A DNA stretch of 37,926 nt from AP-16 sp036395835 (GCA_036395835.1 DASWCW010000266.1:1-37926), one strand, 5' to 3'. Numbered from the stretch's first letter, positions 8,102 to 15,784 are shown. Made by a program: numbers and translations. The notes: a model not told the origin generated them from the sequence alone.

Positions 8102-9220
8102 GACCCCGACCCGGCCCTCCTGCTCGCCTGGTACGACCGGCATCGGCGCAAGCTGCCGTGGCGGGCGCGCGGCAGCGAGCGCGCCGACCCCTATCGGGTC
8201 TGGCTCTCCGAAATCATGCTGCAGCAGACGCGCGTGAACGCGGTTCTGCCCTATTACGCCAAATTCCTGGCGCGCTGGCCGAGCGTCGGCGCGCTGGCCG
8301 CGGCGCCCCTCGAGGAAGTGCTGAAAGTGTGGGCCGGGCTCGGCTATTACGCCCGGGCTCGCAACCTGCATGCCTGCGCGCGCGCGCTGATCGAGCGCCA
8401 CGGCGGCGAGTTTCCGCACGAGGAAAGCGAGTTGCAAACGCTGCCCGGCATCGGCGCCTATACGGCCGCGGCGATCGCCGCGATCGCATTCGGTCGCCGC
8501 GCGACCCCGGTCGACGGCAATGTCGAGCGGGTGATCGCGCGCTTGTTCCGGGTCGAAACGCGGCTTCCTGCCGCCAAGGACGAGATCCGCCGGCTCGCGC
8601 GCACCCTCACCCCCGACACCCGCCCGGGCGATTTCGCGCAAGCCATGATGGATCTCGGCGCGACGATCTGCACGCCGGTGTCGCCCGGGTGCGCTCTCTG
8701 TCCCTGGATGGCGGACTGCGGCGCGCGCGCGGCGGGCGATCCGCAAGACTTTCCGCGACGAGAAGCCAAACGCGTGACAAAGCTGCGCCGTGGTGCCGCG
8801 TTCTTCGTGCTGCGCCCGGATCGCGGCATTCTGGTGCGCGTGCGGCCCGCCCGCGGGCTGCTCGGCGGCATGACCGAGCTGCCGACCACGGAATGGTCCG
8901 AGGATTTCGAGGAGAGCCGGGCACTACTCGAAGCGCCGCTGTCTTCATCACGCAAATGCTGGCGGCGCGTTCCCGGTCTGGTCATGCACGTGTTCACGCA
9001 TTTCCCGCTCGAGCTTGTGGTCTATGCGACGCAGGTTCGACTCGATACGCCGCCGCCTCCCGGAATGCGTTTCGTTCCGCTCGATCGCCTGCACGAAGAG
9101 GCATTGCCGAACGTGATGCGCAAGGTAGTGGCGCTCGCGGCTCGCGAGCTGGGCAACGCGGCTCTCAGCGCATCGCCATCTCGGCGCGCAGCTTTGCGCG
9201 CAAGGCGTCGATCGGAGTGA
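8102..9220 (+). CDS. mutY: A/G-specific adenine DNA glycosylase (start unresolved)
   Basis: MutY removes adenine mispaired with 8-oxoguanine. Homology starts at LLAWYDRHRRKLPWR (about 8120) and runs through SEIMLQQT (8207-8230, catalytic Glu), the helix-hairpin-helix LPGIGAYTAAA, VDGNVERV (catalytic Asp), the [4Fe-4S] loop C-x6-C-x2-C-x5-C (CTPVSPGCALCPWMADC) and a NUDIX-like C-terminal domain. The first in-frame ATG (8216) lies after the catalytic Glu, and no ATG, GTG or TTG exists in frame back to the stop at 7964. An ATG at 8098-8100 is one base out of frame: dropping the T at 8101 gives Met-Asp-Pro-Asp-Pro-Ala-Leu-Leu, a normal start. A one-base insertion or a non-standard start is therefore likely. 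The 3' end overlaps the convergent ccrM by 56 bp. Confidence 0.88.
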   Translation, partial: DPDPALLLAWYDRHRRKLPWRARGSERADPYRVWLSEIMLQQTRVNAVLPYYAKFLARWPSVGALAAAPLEEVLKVWAGLGYYARARNLHACARALIERHGGEFPHEESELQTLPGIGAYTAAAIAAIAFGRRATPVDGNVERVIARLFRVETRLPAAKDEIRRLARTLTPDTRPGDFAQAMMDLGATICTPVSPGCALCPWMADCGARAAGDPQDFPRREAKRVTKLRRGAAFFVLRPDRGILVRVRPARGLLGGMTELPTTEWSEDFEESRALLEAPLSSSRKCWRRVPGLVMHVFTHFPLELVVYATQVRLDTPPPPGMRFVPLDRLHEEALPNVMRKVVALAARELGNAALSASPSRRAALRARRRSE

Positions 9221-10298
9221 GGCCGGCCGTGGTTTCCACGTGCCAGAACGTCCAGCCGTTGCAGGCTTCGAGCCCCTGCGCCAGCGCCCCGGCGCGATGG
9301 ATCGATCCGACCACGTCGCCGAACCGGACCGCGCCGTCGGCGCGCACCAGCGCCGCGTGACGGCGGCACGCATCCACCAGGATCTGGCCCGCGGAGACGA
9401 GCCCGCGCTCGAGGAGCGCCGAAAACGGCACGCGCGGCGCCTCGCGCGCGGTCATGAAGGCCGCGAGCGCCGGCTCGGGCAGCACTTCGGTCGCCGCGAT
9501 GCGCGCCTGCGCGGCGCGCGCGTAGGCTTTTTCGCGCTCGATCCCGATGAAGCGCCGGTCGAGCCGCTTGGCGACGGCACCGGTGGTGCCGGATCCGAGG
9601 AACGGATCGAGCACCAGATCGCCCGGACGCGATGCGGCAAGAATCACGCGCGCCAAGAGCGCCTCGGGTTTCTGCGTCGGATGCAGCTTCTTGCCGTCCG
9701 GCGCCTTGAGCCGCTCCTCGCCGGTGCACAGCGGAAGGGTCCAATCCGAGCGGACCTGGACGTCGTCGTTGCCGGCCTTGAGCGCCTCGTAATTGAAGGT
9801 GTAGCCGCGCGCGTTGGGCTCGCGCACCGCCCAGATCAGCGTCTCGTGCGCATTGGTGAAGCGCCGCCCGCGGAAATTCGGCATCGGGTTCGCCTTGCGC
9901 CACACCACGTCGTTGAGGATCCAGAAGCCGAGGTCCTGGATCAGCGCGCCGACCCGATAGATGTTGTGATAGGAGCCGATCACCCACAGCGTCGCATTGG
10001 GCTTCATGACGCGCCGGCACGCGATCAGCCACGCGCGGGTGAAATCGTCGTAGGCCTGGAAGCTCGAGAACTTGTCCCAATTCTCGTCGACGGCGTCGAC
10101 CTTGGACTCGTCGGGCCGCTTGAGCGCTCCCTGCAGCTGCAGATTATAAGGCGGGTCGGCGAACACGAGATCCACGCTTGCCGCGCGCAGCGCCGCCATC
10201 TGCGCCACGCAGTCGCCGACCAGGATGCGACTTGCCTCGGGGGATCTGGACGATCCGCGGGGCGCCCTCGAGGGCGCCCCGCGATGCGACTCACGCAT
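9165..10298 (-). CDS. ccrM: CcrM-type adenine-N6 DNA methyltransferase (GANTC)
   Basis: A 377-residue beta-class DNA methylase in which the catalytic DPPY motif (48-51) precedes the S-adenosylmethionine motif DPFLGSGTTG (231-240). Strong CcrM features include ILVGDC before DPPY and YNLQLQGALKRPDESKVDAV after it. A C-terminal RAMA-like domain (about 275-377) matches the extension that CcrM uses for DNA binding. In alphaproteobacteria it methylates GANTC late in the cell cycle, and CtrA and GcrA regulate it there. One GACTC (10288-10292) lies just inside the chosen start at 10298. The first 22 residues are Arg/Ser-rich, partly encoded by a perfect palindrome, and may not be conserved. A later start is possible but no better one is evident. 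Confidence 0.93.
   Translation of the reverse strand: MRESHRGAPSRAPRGSSRSPEASRILVGDCVAQMAALRAASVDLVFADPPYNLQLQGALKRPDESKVDAVDENWDKFSSFQAYDDFTRAWLIACRRVMKPNATLWVIGSYHNIYRVGALIQDLGFWILNDVVWRKANPMPNFRGRRFTNAHETLIWAVREPNARGYTFNYEALKAGNDDVQVRSDWTLPLCTGEERLKAPDGKKLHPTQKPEALLARVILAASRPGDLVLDPFLGSGTTGAVAKRLDRRFIGIEREKAYARAAQARIAATEVLPEPALAAFMTAREAPRVPFSALLERGLVSAGQILVDACRRHAALVRADGAVRFGDVVGSIHRAGALAQGLEACNGWTFWHVETTAGLTPIDALRAKLRAEMAMR
10256..10283. repeat. Perfect 28-bp palindrome at the ccrM 5' end
   Basis: CGCGGGGCGCCCTC (10256-10269) is followed immediately by its exact reverse complement (10270-10283), with no spacer and CTCGAG at the centre. It lies 15-42 nt inside the annotated ccrM start. 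As RNA it would form a very stable hairpin over codons 6-14; as DNA it could be a dimeric protein site. It could also be a small repeat inserted at the gene's edge. Confidence 0.7.
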
Positions 10299-10488
10299 GA
10301 CCAGAGAACTCGGAACTCTATCACTCGGAACGCGGTCGGCGACGCGAGACCTTCAACCGACGGCCGGCATCTTCCTCCCTCAAAGTAAAAATGAACTTAA
10401 GCCTCCGGCCGGGATGACGGCGATGCGCGCCGGACCTATATGGAATGCGCCGGACGCCCGGTTGTCGCGGACGGACAGGGAGCGATCG

Positions 10489-11409
10489 ATGCGCTGGGAC
10501 GAGCTGCCGCGCAGTGAGAACGTCGAGGATCGCCGCGGCGAGGAAAGCGGTTACGGCGGCGGGGGCGGCTTCGGCATCCCGATCGGCACCGGCGGCATGG
10601 GCATCGGCACGCTGGTCGTGCTCGGGCTCGTGGGCTGGGCGCTCGGCATCGACCCGCGGCTCCTGATCGGGGGCGCCGAGATGCTCGGCGGCGGAGGCCA
10701 TTCCTACCACGTGCCCTATCGCGCCCCGACGCATACCGGCGCCCCGAGCGACCGCACCGGCCAGTTCGTTTCCGCCGTGCTGGGCAGCACCGAGACGGTG
10801 TGGCGGGAGGTGATGGAGAAGGAGGGCGGCGGACGCTACCGCCCGCCGACGCTCGTGATGTTTTCCGGCGCGACGCGCTCGGCCTGTGGCTCGGCGCGCG
10901 CCGCCATGGGGCCGTTCTATTGTCCGAGCGACCAGCGGGTCTATCTCGATACGTCGTTCTTCCGCGACCTGGAGCGCCGCTTCCGCGGCTGCGACAACAG
11001 CAAGGCCTGCGAGTTCTCCCAGGCCTACGTGATCGCCCACGAGGTCGGGCACCACGTGCAGAATCTGCTCGGCATCCTGCCGAAGGTGCAGCAGCGGCAG
11101 CACACCCTCGGCAAGGTCGAGGCCAACCACCTGCAGGTCCAGGTCGAGCTGCAGGCCGACTGTCTCGCCGGGATTTGGGCCAATCGTTCGCAGCAGCGCT
11201 GGAAATTCGTCGAGCAAGGCGACATCGAAGCGGCGCTCAAGACCGCGGCGGCGATCGGCGACGACCGCCTGCAGCGGCAGGCGCAAGGCTATGTCGTGCC
11301 CGACGCGTTCACCCACGGCTCTTCCGAGCAGCGGATGCGCTGGTTCAACGCCGGGCTCAAGGGCGGTACGGTGGCGGGCTGCAACACCTTCCGGGGCGCG
11401 CAGCTCTAG
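10489..11409 (+). CDS. YpfJ-family neutral zinc metallopeptidase
   Basis: A 306-residue protein of the YpfJ/KPN_02809 putative metallopeptidase family, close to full family length. An N-terminal cytoplasmic stretch with a Gly-rich run (20-28) leads to one membrane segment (about 34-62). The catalytic domain has HEVGHH (184-189, zinc ligands and general base), a downstream LQADCLAGIWAN segment supplying the further Glu ligand, and conserved cysteines (CGSARAAMGPFYCP). It is likely anchored with its domain outside the cytoplasm; substrates are unknown. The ATG at 10489 is preceded by an AGGGAG ribosome site. Longer readings to 10225 run antisense through ccrM and are rejected. moaB follows after 10 bp. 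Confidence 0.9.
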   Translation: MRWDELPRSENVEDRRGEESGYGGGGGFGIPIGTGGMGIGTLVVLGLVGWALGIDPRLLIGGAEMLGGGGHSYHVPYRAPTHTGAPSDRTGQFVSAVLGSTETVWREVMEKEGGGRYRPPTLVMFSGATRSACGSARAAMGPFYCPSDQRVYLDTSFFRDLERRFRGCDNSKACEFSQAYVIAHEVGHHVQNLLGILPKVQQRQHTLGKVEANHLQVQVELQADCLAGIWANRSQQRWKFVEQGDIEAALKTAAAIGDDRLQRQAQGYVVPDAFTHGSSEQRMRWFNAGLKGGTVAGCNTFRGAQL

Positions 11410-11419
11410 AGTTCGAACG

Positions 11420-11968
11420 ATGCCCGGTTTGGACCAGACGAAGCCGTTCGTGCCGCTGAAATTCGCGGTGCTGACCGTTTCCGACACCCGCGAGCTCGCC
11501 GACGACAAGTCCGGCGCGACGCTCGTCGACCGCATCCAGTCCGCCGGTCATGCGATCGCGGAACGCGGCATCGTGCGCGACGATACGCAAGCGATCCGCG
11601 AGCGGGTGAGCCGCTGGATCGCCGATCCGGCGATCGATGTCGTCATCACCACCGGCGGCACCGGATTTACCGGCCGCGACGTGACGCCGGAAGCAGTCGA
11701 GCCGCTGTTCGAGAAACGCATGGATGGTTTTGCCACCGTGTTTCACATGGTGAGCTTTCCGAAGATCGGCACCTCGACGGTGCAGACGCGCGCGACCGCG
11801 GGCGTCGCCAATGCCACCTATATCTTCTGCCTGCCCGGCTCGCCCGGCGCCTGCCGCGACGCCTGGGACGAAATCCTGAAATATCAGCTCGATTACCGCT
11901 ACCGGCCCTGCAATTTCGTCGAGATCATGCCGCGGCTCGACGAACATCTGCGCCGATCGAGCTCGTAG
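11420..11968 (+). CDS. moaB: Molybdenum cofactor biosynthesis protein MoaB
   Basis: A 182-residue MogA/MoaB-fold protein. It carries the family motif TTGGTGFTGRDVTPEA (77-92) that binds molybdopterin and the later LPGSPGAC loop. MoaB/MogA proteins act late in molybdopterin handling by adenylylating molybdopterin before metal insertion; some MoaB proteins are poorly active, so its exact share is uncertain. It lies 10 bp after the metallopeptidase and probably shares its transcript. A tungstate-binding protein gene lies 9 kb away, but no other cofactor gene is present, so a shared regulon is only a guess. Confidence 0.92.
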   Translation: MPGLDQTKPFVPLKFAVLTVSDTRELADDKSGATLVDRIQSAGHAIAERGIVRDDTQAIRERVSRWIADPAIDVVITTGGTGFTGRDVTPEAVEPLFEKRMDGFATVFHMVSFPKIGTSTVQTRATAGVANATYIFCLPGSPGACRDAWDEILKYQLDYRYRPCNFVEIMPRLDEHLRRSSS

Positions 11969-11981
11969 CGGGGTGGCTGGT

Positions 11982-12008
11982 CCCGGATTTCGCTGCGCTC
12001 CATCCAGG
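11982..12008. repeat. Rhizobial-type intergenic hairpin repeat, copy 1
   Basis: A core GGATTTCGCTGCGCTCCATCC is flanked by CCC and AGGCTAC, forming an imperfect hairpin in the 50-bp gap between converging moaB and the MarR-GNAT gene. It shares sequence with 17479-17503 and probably acts as a bidirectional terminator. Confidence 0.6.
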
Positions 12009-12018
12009 CTACACACTT

Positions 12019-12945
12019 CTACAGCGTCAGCTCCCAGGTCTGGCCGATCAGCTCCGGGCCGAACATGCGGTGCTTTTCCTCCTGCACGAGCCGGAATCCG
12101 CATTGCTGATAGATGTGGCGGGCCGCGTGCAGCACGTGGTTGGTCCACAGCGTCAGCGTGCGATACCCGATCTGCCGCGAGAACCGCACGCATTCGTCGA
12201 CCAGATGCGCGCCGATGCCGAGCCCGCGCGCGTGCGGCTCGACCAGCAGCAATCGCAGCTTGGCTACCTCATCCGAGTGCTTGACCACGAACACCGAGCC
12301 GACCGGCTTCCCGTCGATCTCGGCGATCCAGCAGCGCTCGCGGCGCGCGTCGAAATTCTTGAGGAAGGACGCGACGATCTCGGCGACGAGCGCCTCGAAC
12401 CCGATGTTCCAGCCGTATTCCTGGGCATAGAGCGCGCCGTGCTGGCTCACGACCCAGCCCATGTCGCCGGGCCGATGCGCCCGCAACCGATAGGGCGGCT
12501 CATCGCGCGCCGGCGCGCCGAGCATCGCCTCGATCGTGCTCATTGCCGCGATCAGCCGCCGCTGCTGCGCCTCGCCGAGCGTTTCCAGCATGGCGGCAAC
12601 GGCCGTGCGGGAACGCTGGTCGAGCGGGAGAAATGCGCTGCGACCCTCGGGCGTGAGCTCGACATGGGTCTGCCGGCCGTCGATTTCCGAAGGCGTTCGC
12701 TCAACGAGGCCGCGTGATTCGAAGCCGCGCAGAATCCGGCTCAGATAGCCGGGGTCCAGACCCAAGTCCTTCGCCAGCTCGCTCGCGGTGGGTGCCGCGC
12801 GATTCGCAAGCTCATAGAGCAGGCGCGACTCGGTCAGCGAGAACGGCGTGTCGAGCAGCCGCTCCTCCAGCACGCCGATCTGGCGCGTGTAGAAGCGGTT
12901 GAACTGCCGCACCGCCGCGATGTCGTGCTCCAGGCCGGCTGCCAT
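12019..12945 (-). CDS. MarR regulator fused to GNAT acetyltransferase
   Basis: A 308-residue two-domain protein. Residues 1-145 are a MarR-type winged helix (TESRLLYELAN, then ASELAKDLGLDPGYLSRILRGFE as the recognition region, and a wing around DGRQTHVELT). Residues 150-308 are a GNAT N-acetyltransferase with the acetyl-CoA loop in LLLVEPHARGLGIGAHLVDE and the C-terminal HIYQQCGFRLVQEE. This fusion is a recurrent bacterial family; ligand and acetyl acceptor are not known from the sequence. ATG at 12945 is preceded by a promoter-like TTGAC palindrome. It is downstream of a small glycosyltransferase gene on the same strand but probably has its own promoter. Confidence 0.9.
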   Translation of the reverse strand: MAAGLEHDIAAVRQFNRFYTRQIGVLEERLLDTPFSLTESRLLYELANRAAPTASELAKDLGLDPGYLSRILRGFESRGLVERTPSEIDGRQTHVELTPEGRSAFLPLDQRSRTAVAAMLETLGEAQQRRLIAAMSTIEAMLGAPARDEPPYRLRAHRPGDMGWVVSQHGALYAQEYGWNIGFEALVAEIVASFLKNFDARRERCWIAEIDGKPVGSVFVVKHSDEVAKLRLLLVEPHARGLGIGAHLVDECVRFSRQIGYRTLTLWTNHVLHAARHIYQQCGFRLVQEEKHRMFGPELIGQTWELTL

Positions 12946-12995
12946 GGGTTCGTCCCAGCCAATTCCTGCGCATTTCGGAGATCGTCGAACAGATA

Positions 12996-13010
12996 CTTGA
13001 CGGAGTCAAG
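12996..13010 (-). promoter_or_regulatory. Candidate operator/-35 of the MarR-GNAT gene
   Basis: A perfect inverted repeat, CTTGAC-GGA-GTCAAG. Read on the minus strand it supplies a TTGACT -35-like hexamer about 50 nt before the start of the MarR-GNAT gene, where an autoregulating MarR protein would bind. It overlaps the stop of the upstream glycosyltransferase gene (13006-13008). Confidence 0.5.
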
Positions 13011-13593
13011 CAATTGCCGGCCGGACCGGCAGCGCCAGACAGCGCAGCACGATGGTTCGGCGCGAGCCCAGCCGACGCAGCAGGTCGGTTTCCGGATCGT
13101 CCCCGTCACGATGGCCGTCGAGCTGCCGATAAAAGGTCTTCGCGATGAGCAGCCCCTGATCGGAACCGATTCGCCGCCCGAATGCGGAGCCCAATAGGCC
13201 CCAAACGTCTGCAAGGGTCGGGCGCATCCCGCCGCCTGGGCTGGCGGGTCGAAAAATCGCGGCCCTGGCATCGGGCGAACCCTCGGTATCGGCGATGAAG
13301 CGCACGGCTTCGGCCACCCAGGAATTCTCCAGCACCGTGCCGGCCCGCAGGAACAGCAGCCAGGGTCCCCGCGCCGAATCGGCTGCCGCCTTGAGCCTTG
13401 CTCCCAGCGGCCCCGGCGCAACCATCAACCGGCACCCGGCAATATCGGCGATTGCCGCGGTCCCGTCGCTCGAACCCGCATCGGCGACGATCACGTCCCG
13501 CAGCATGCCTGCCGTCGCGCCTGGAACCAGGCAGGCCAGGGTGGGCACCAGGGTGCGCTCCGAATCACGCGTGGCGATCACCGCACTCAGCAT
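13006..13593 (-). CDS. Small family-2-like glycosyltransferase
   Basis: A 195-residue protein with a GT-A nucleotide-binding start: LSAVIATRDSERTLVPTLACL, then VIVADAGSSDGTAAIAD, the DxSSDGT signature of GT2 enzymes. The position where GT2 enzymes carry a metal-binding DxD reads LLFLRAGTV, so the usual aspartates are missing. It is also short, ending soon after the nucleotide-binding core. It may be a divergent transferase or non-catalytic. The ATG at 13593 is chosen because the fold begins there; a longer reading from 13668 adds 25 Arg-rich residues without support. No sugar-pathway gene is next to it. Confidence 0.72.
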   Translation of the reverse strand: MLSAVIATRDSERTLVPTLACLVPGATAGMLRDVIVADAGSSDGTAAIADIAGCRLMVAPGPLGARLKAAADSARGPWLLFLRAGTVLENSWVAEAVRFIADTEGSPDARAAIFRPASPGGGMRPTLADVWGLLGSAFGRRIGSDQGLLIAKTFYRQLDGHRDGDDPETDLLRRLGSRRTIVLRCLALPVRPAIA

Positions 13594-13710
13594 GAGGTCT
13601 CGATTACTCCGGTTCGGCCGCGCGGGCCGGAACTGCCCGCGTTTAATCTGAAAGCTAAGCAGTATCAATCCGTTATCCCGGAAGGAGTGGGGCTAATTTT
13701 CGGTAATGAT

Positions 13711-13725
13711 GTTCTTGTTTTGTTC
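13711..13725 (+). promoter_or_regulatory. LexA (SOS) box, GTTC-N7-GTTC
   Basis: GTTC-TTGTTTT-GTTC exactly fits the direct-repeat LexA operator of alphaproteobacteria. It ends 24 nt before the ATG of the radical SAM gene, where bound LexA would block transcription. The glycosyltransferase gene on the other side starts 118 bp away. Confidence 0.75.
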
Positions 13726-13749
13726 GCACAAACAGATTATCTTGTTGCC

Positions 13750-14889
13750 ATGGCTCGTTCCTCTGCCCTGCGAAGCCCGTCGGCGTCCCGCGAGGCGCCG
13801 GCGGGCAATTTTGCCCCAGAGAAGATCGACCGCGAGCGGCGGCGCGGCCGCGGCGCGCTCTCGAACGCGTCCGGCCGGTACGAGCCGAAAGTCCGCGTCG
13901 GCTTCGACGATGGCTGGCAGAGTCTCGAGGAACTGCCGCCGTTTGCCACGAGTGTGACGGTCGATGCGACGCGGAAGATCATTACCCGCAACGACTCGCC
14001 CGATATCGGCTTCGATCGCTCGATCAATCCTTACCGCGGGTGCGAGCACGGCTGCGTCTATTGTTTCGCGCGGCCGACCCACGCCTATCTCGGGCTCTCT
14101 CCCGGGCTCGATTTCGAATCCAAGCTGTTCGTGAAGCCGGAGGCGCCGCAACTGCTCGAGCGCGAGCTTTCCGCGCCAAACTATCAGCCGCGCACCATCG
14201 CGATCGGCACCAATACCGATCCCTACCAGCCGATCGACCGCCGCTACAAAGTCATGCGCGGCATTCTCGAAGTGCTCGAGCGCGCCGGCCATCCGGTCGG
14301 CATCGTCACCAAATCGGCGCTGGTGCTGCGCGACGTCGACATTCTCTCCCGCATGGCCGAGCGAAATCTCGTCAAGGTCGCGCTTTCGGTGACCACGCTC
14401 GATGCCGAGCTCGCGCGCACCATGGAGCCGCGGGCCGCGACCCCGGCGCGCCGGCTCGAGACGCTGCGCCGATTGTCGGCGGCCGGAATTCCGACAGCCG
14501 TGATGGTGGCGCCGATCATCCCGGCCATCAACGATTCCGAGATCGAGCGCATTCTCGACGCCGCTGCTGCCGCAGGCGTTCAGGGCGCCGGCTATGTGAT
14601 CCTGCGGCTGCCGCTCGAGGTGCGCGATCTCTTCCGCGAATGGCTGATGGCGAATTTTCCCGACCGTTATCGCCATGTCTTCAAGCTGATTCGCGAGATG
14701 CGCGGCGGCAAGGACTATGACTCGACCTGGGGTCTGCGACAGACCGGCTCCGGCCCTTATGCCTGGATGATCGGGCGGCGCTTCGAGATCGCCTGCGAGA
14801 AACTCGGGCTCAACGAGCGCGAGACCAATCTTGCCACCAAGCATTTCCGCCCGCCGCGCCCGAGCGCCGTGCAGCTCGATTTGTTCTGA
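13750..14889 (+). CDS. PA0069-family radical SAM protein (SplB-like)
   Basis: A 379-residue radical SAM enzyme. The cluster motif is C98-x3-C102-x2-C105 (RGCEHGCVYCFARPTH) rather than evenly spaced, the form used by spore-photoproduct-lyase relatives and the PA0069 family. Other family segments are IGTNTDPYQPIDRRYK, VTKSALVLRD and APIIPAIND. An Arg-rich N-terminal tail (1-50) precedes the domain. It would bind [4Fe-4S] and S-adenosylmethionine and act on an unknown substrate. A LexA box just upstream supports a DNA-damage role. ATG at 13750 is chosen because it falls downstream of that operator; an earlier GTG (13687) would place the operator inside the coding region. Confidence 0.88.
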   Translation: MARSSALRSPSASREAPAGNFAPEKIDRERRRGRGALSNASGRYEPKVRVGFDDGWQSLEELPPFATSVTVDATRKIITRNDSPDIGFDRSINPYRGCEHGCVYCFARPTHAYLGLSPGLDFESKLFVKPEAPQLLERELSAPNYQPRTIAIGTNTDPYQPIDRRYKVMRGILEVLERAGHPVGIVTKSALVLRDVDILSRMAERNLVKVALSVTTLDAELARTMEPRAATPARRLETLRRLSAAGIPTAVMVAPIIPAINDSEIERILDAAAAAGVQGAGYVILRLPLEVRDLFREWLMANFPDRYRHVFKLIREMRGGKDYDSTWGLRQTGSGPYAWMIGRRFEIACEKLGLNERETNLATKHFRPPRPSAVQLDLF

Positions 14890-14953
14890 GCTGGGGACGG
14901 AGGTCAATTCTAGGGTGGTCGAGCGAAGCGCGACCGGCCGTGGCTCGGCGGAG

Positions 14954-14980
14954 GGCGGGTTTCACTGCGCTCAACCCGCC
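14954..14980. repeat. Rhizobial-type intergenic hairpin repeat (GGCGGGTT form)
   Basis: GGCGGGTT (14954-14961) pairs with AACCCGCC (14973-14980) around the loop TCACTGCGCTC. It lies in the 157-bp gap between the radical SAM gene and rnhB and probably ends the first transcript. The loop CACTGCGCTC resembles those of the repeats at 11982 and 17479. Confidence 0.6.
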
Positions 14981-15046
14981 ATACTGCTGACTACCGATTG
15001 AGCCGGCCATTGCCTCGCCGCATTGGGCTGGGCAACATGGCGGGCC

Positions 15047-15745
15047 ATGAGTCGCAACGGTTCGCCCACGCCTCGCCTGCCGCTGCCGGATCCCGATGTC
15101 CGTCCGACGTTCCGTCGCGAACGCCGCGCCATCAACCGCGGCATGGTCCCGGTCGCCGGCTGCGACGAGGCGGGGAGGGGCCCGCTCGCCGGACCGGTCG
15201 TCGCCGCCGCCGTGATCCTCGATCCGGCGCGCATTCCCCGCGGCCTCGACGATTCCAAGAAGCTCACCCCGGAAGTGCGCGAGAAGCTTTATCTGAAGAT
15301 CTGCGCCAGCGCCCAGGTCGCGGTGGCGTTCGCGCCGCCGACCCGGATCGATTGCGACAATATTCGCCAGGCTTCGCTGTGGGCGCTGGCGCGCGCGGTC
15401 CGCGCCCTGCCGGTCAGGCCGCGCCTGGTGTTCGTCGACGGCTGCGACCGCATCGCGGTTTCCTGCGATTGCGAGGCGGTGATCGGCGGCGACGGGCTCG
15501 TCGCCTCGATCGCGGCCGCCTCGATTGTCGCCAAGGTGACCCGCGACCGGCTCATGGCGCGGCTCGGCCTTGCGCATCCCGGCTACGGCTTCGAGCGTCA
15601 CATGGGCTACAGCGTGCCCGAGCATTTCGAGGCGCTCTCGAAGCTCGGTCCCACCATCCATCATCGCCGCACCTTTGCGCCGGTGGCGGAGCTGCTGGGC
15701 CTCGCCATTCCGGCCGAGGAGCCGCCGCCGGAATTGCCTCTGTAG
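15047..15745 (+). CDS. rnhB: Ribonuclease HII
   Basis: A 232-residue type 2 RNase H, which cuts RNA in RNA/DNA hybrids and single ribonucleotides in DNA. The catalytic residues are visible: GCDEAGRG gives Asp40-Glu41, LVFVDG gives Asp131, and the C-terminal Asp is near 149-167 (AAASIVAKVTRDR). DDSKKLT (68-74) is also diagnostic. About 30 basic residues precede the domain, which is usual in rhizobia. ATG at 15047 is favoured over 15023, as it directly starts the conserved basic tail. The GT39 gene follows after 92 bp with a hairpin between. Confidence 0.94.
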   Translation: MSRNGSPTPRLPLPDPDVRPTFRRERRAINRGMVPVAGCDEAGRGPLAGPVVAAAVILDPARIPRGLDDSKKLTPEVREKLYLKICASAQVAVAFAPPTRIDCDNIRQASLWALARAVRALPVRPRLVFVDGCDRIAVSCDCEAVIGGDGLVASIAAASIVAKVTRDRLMARLGLAHPGYGFERHMGYSVPEHFEALSKLGPTIHHRRTFAPVAELLGLAIPAEEPPPELPL

Positions 15746-15763
15746 CCGCGCGGCGCTATGTGC

Positions 15764-15784
15764 CCGGCTCGAAGCACGAGCCGG
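15764..15784. terminator. Hairpin after rnhB
   Basis: CCGGCTCG (15764-15771) pairs with CGAGCCGG (15777-15784) around AAGCA, an 8-bp perfect stem in the gap after rnhB. No T-run follows, so termination may be partial or dependent on Rho. Confidence 0.45.

Noticed and set aside
7873..8103. Small Pro/Gly-rich frames over the inverted repeat element
   Set aside because: They arise from C- and G-runs of the MITE-like repeat and have no start signal or family.
10225..10488. N-terminal extension of the YpfJ-like frame
   Set aside because: It would overlap the ccrM 5' end and lacks family similarity; the ATG at 10489 has a good ribosome site.
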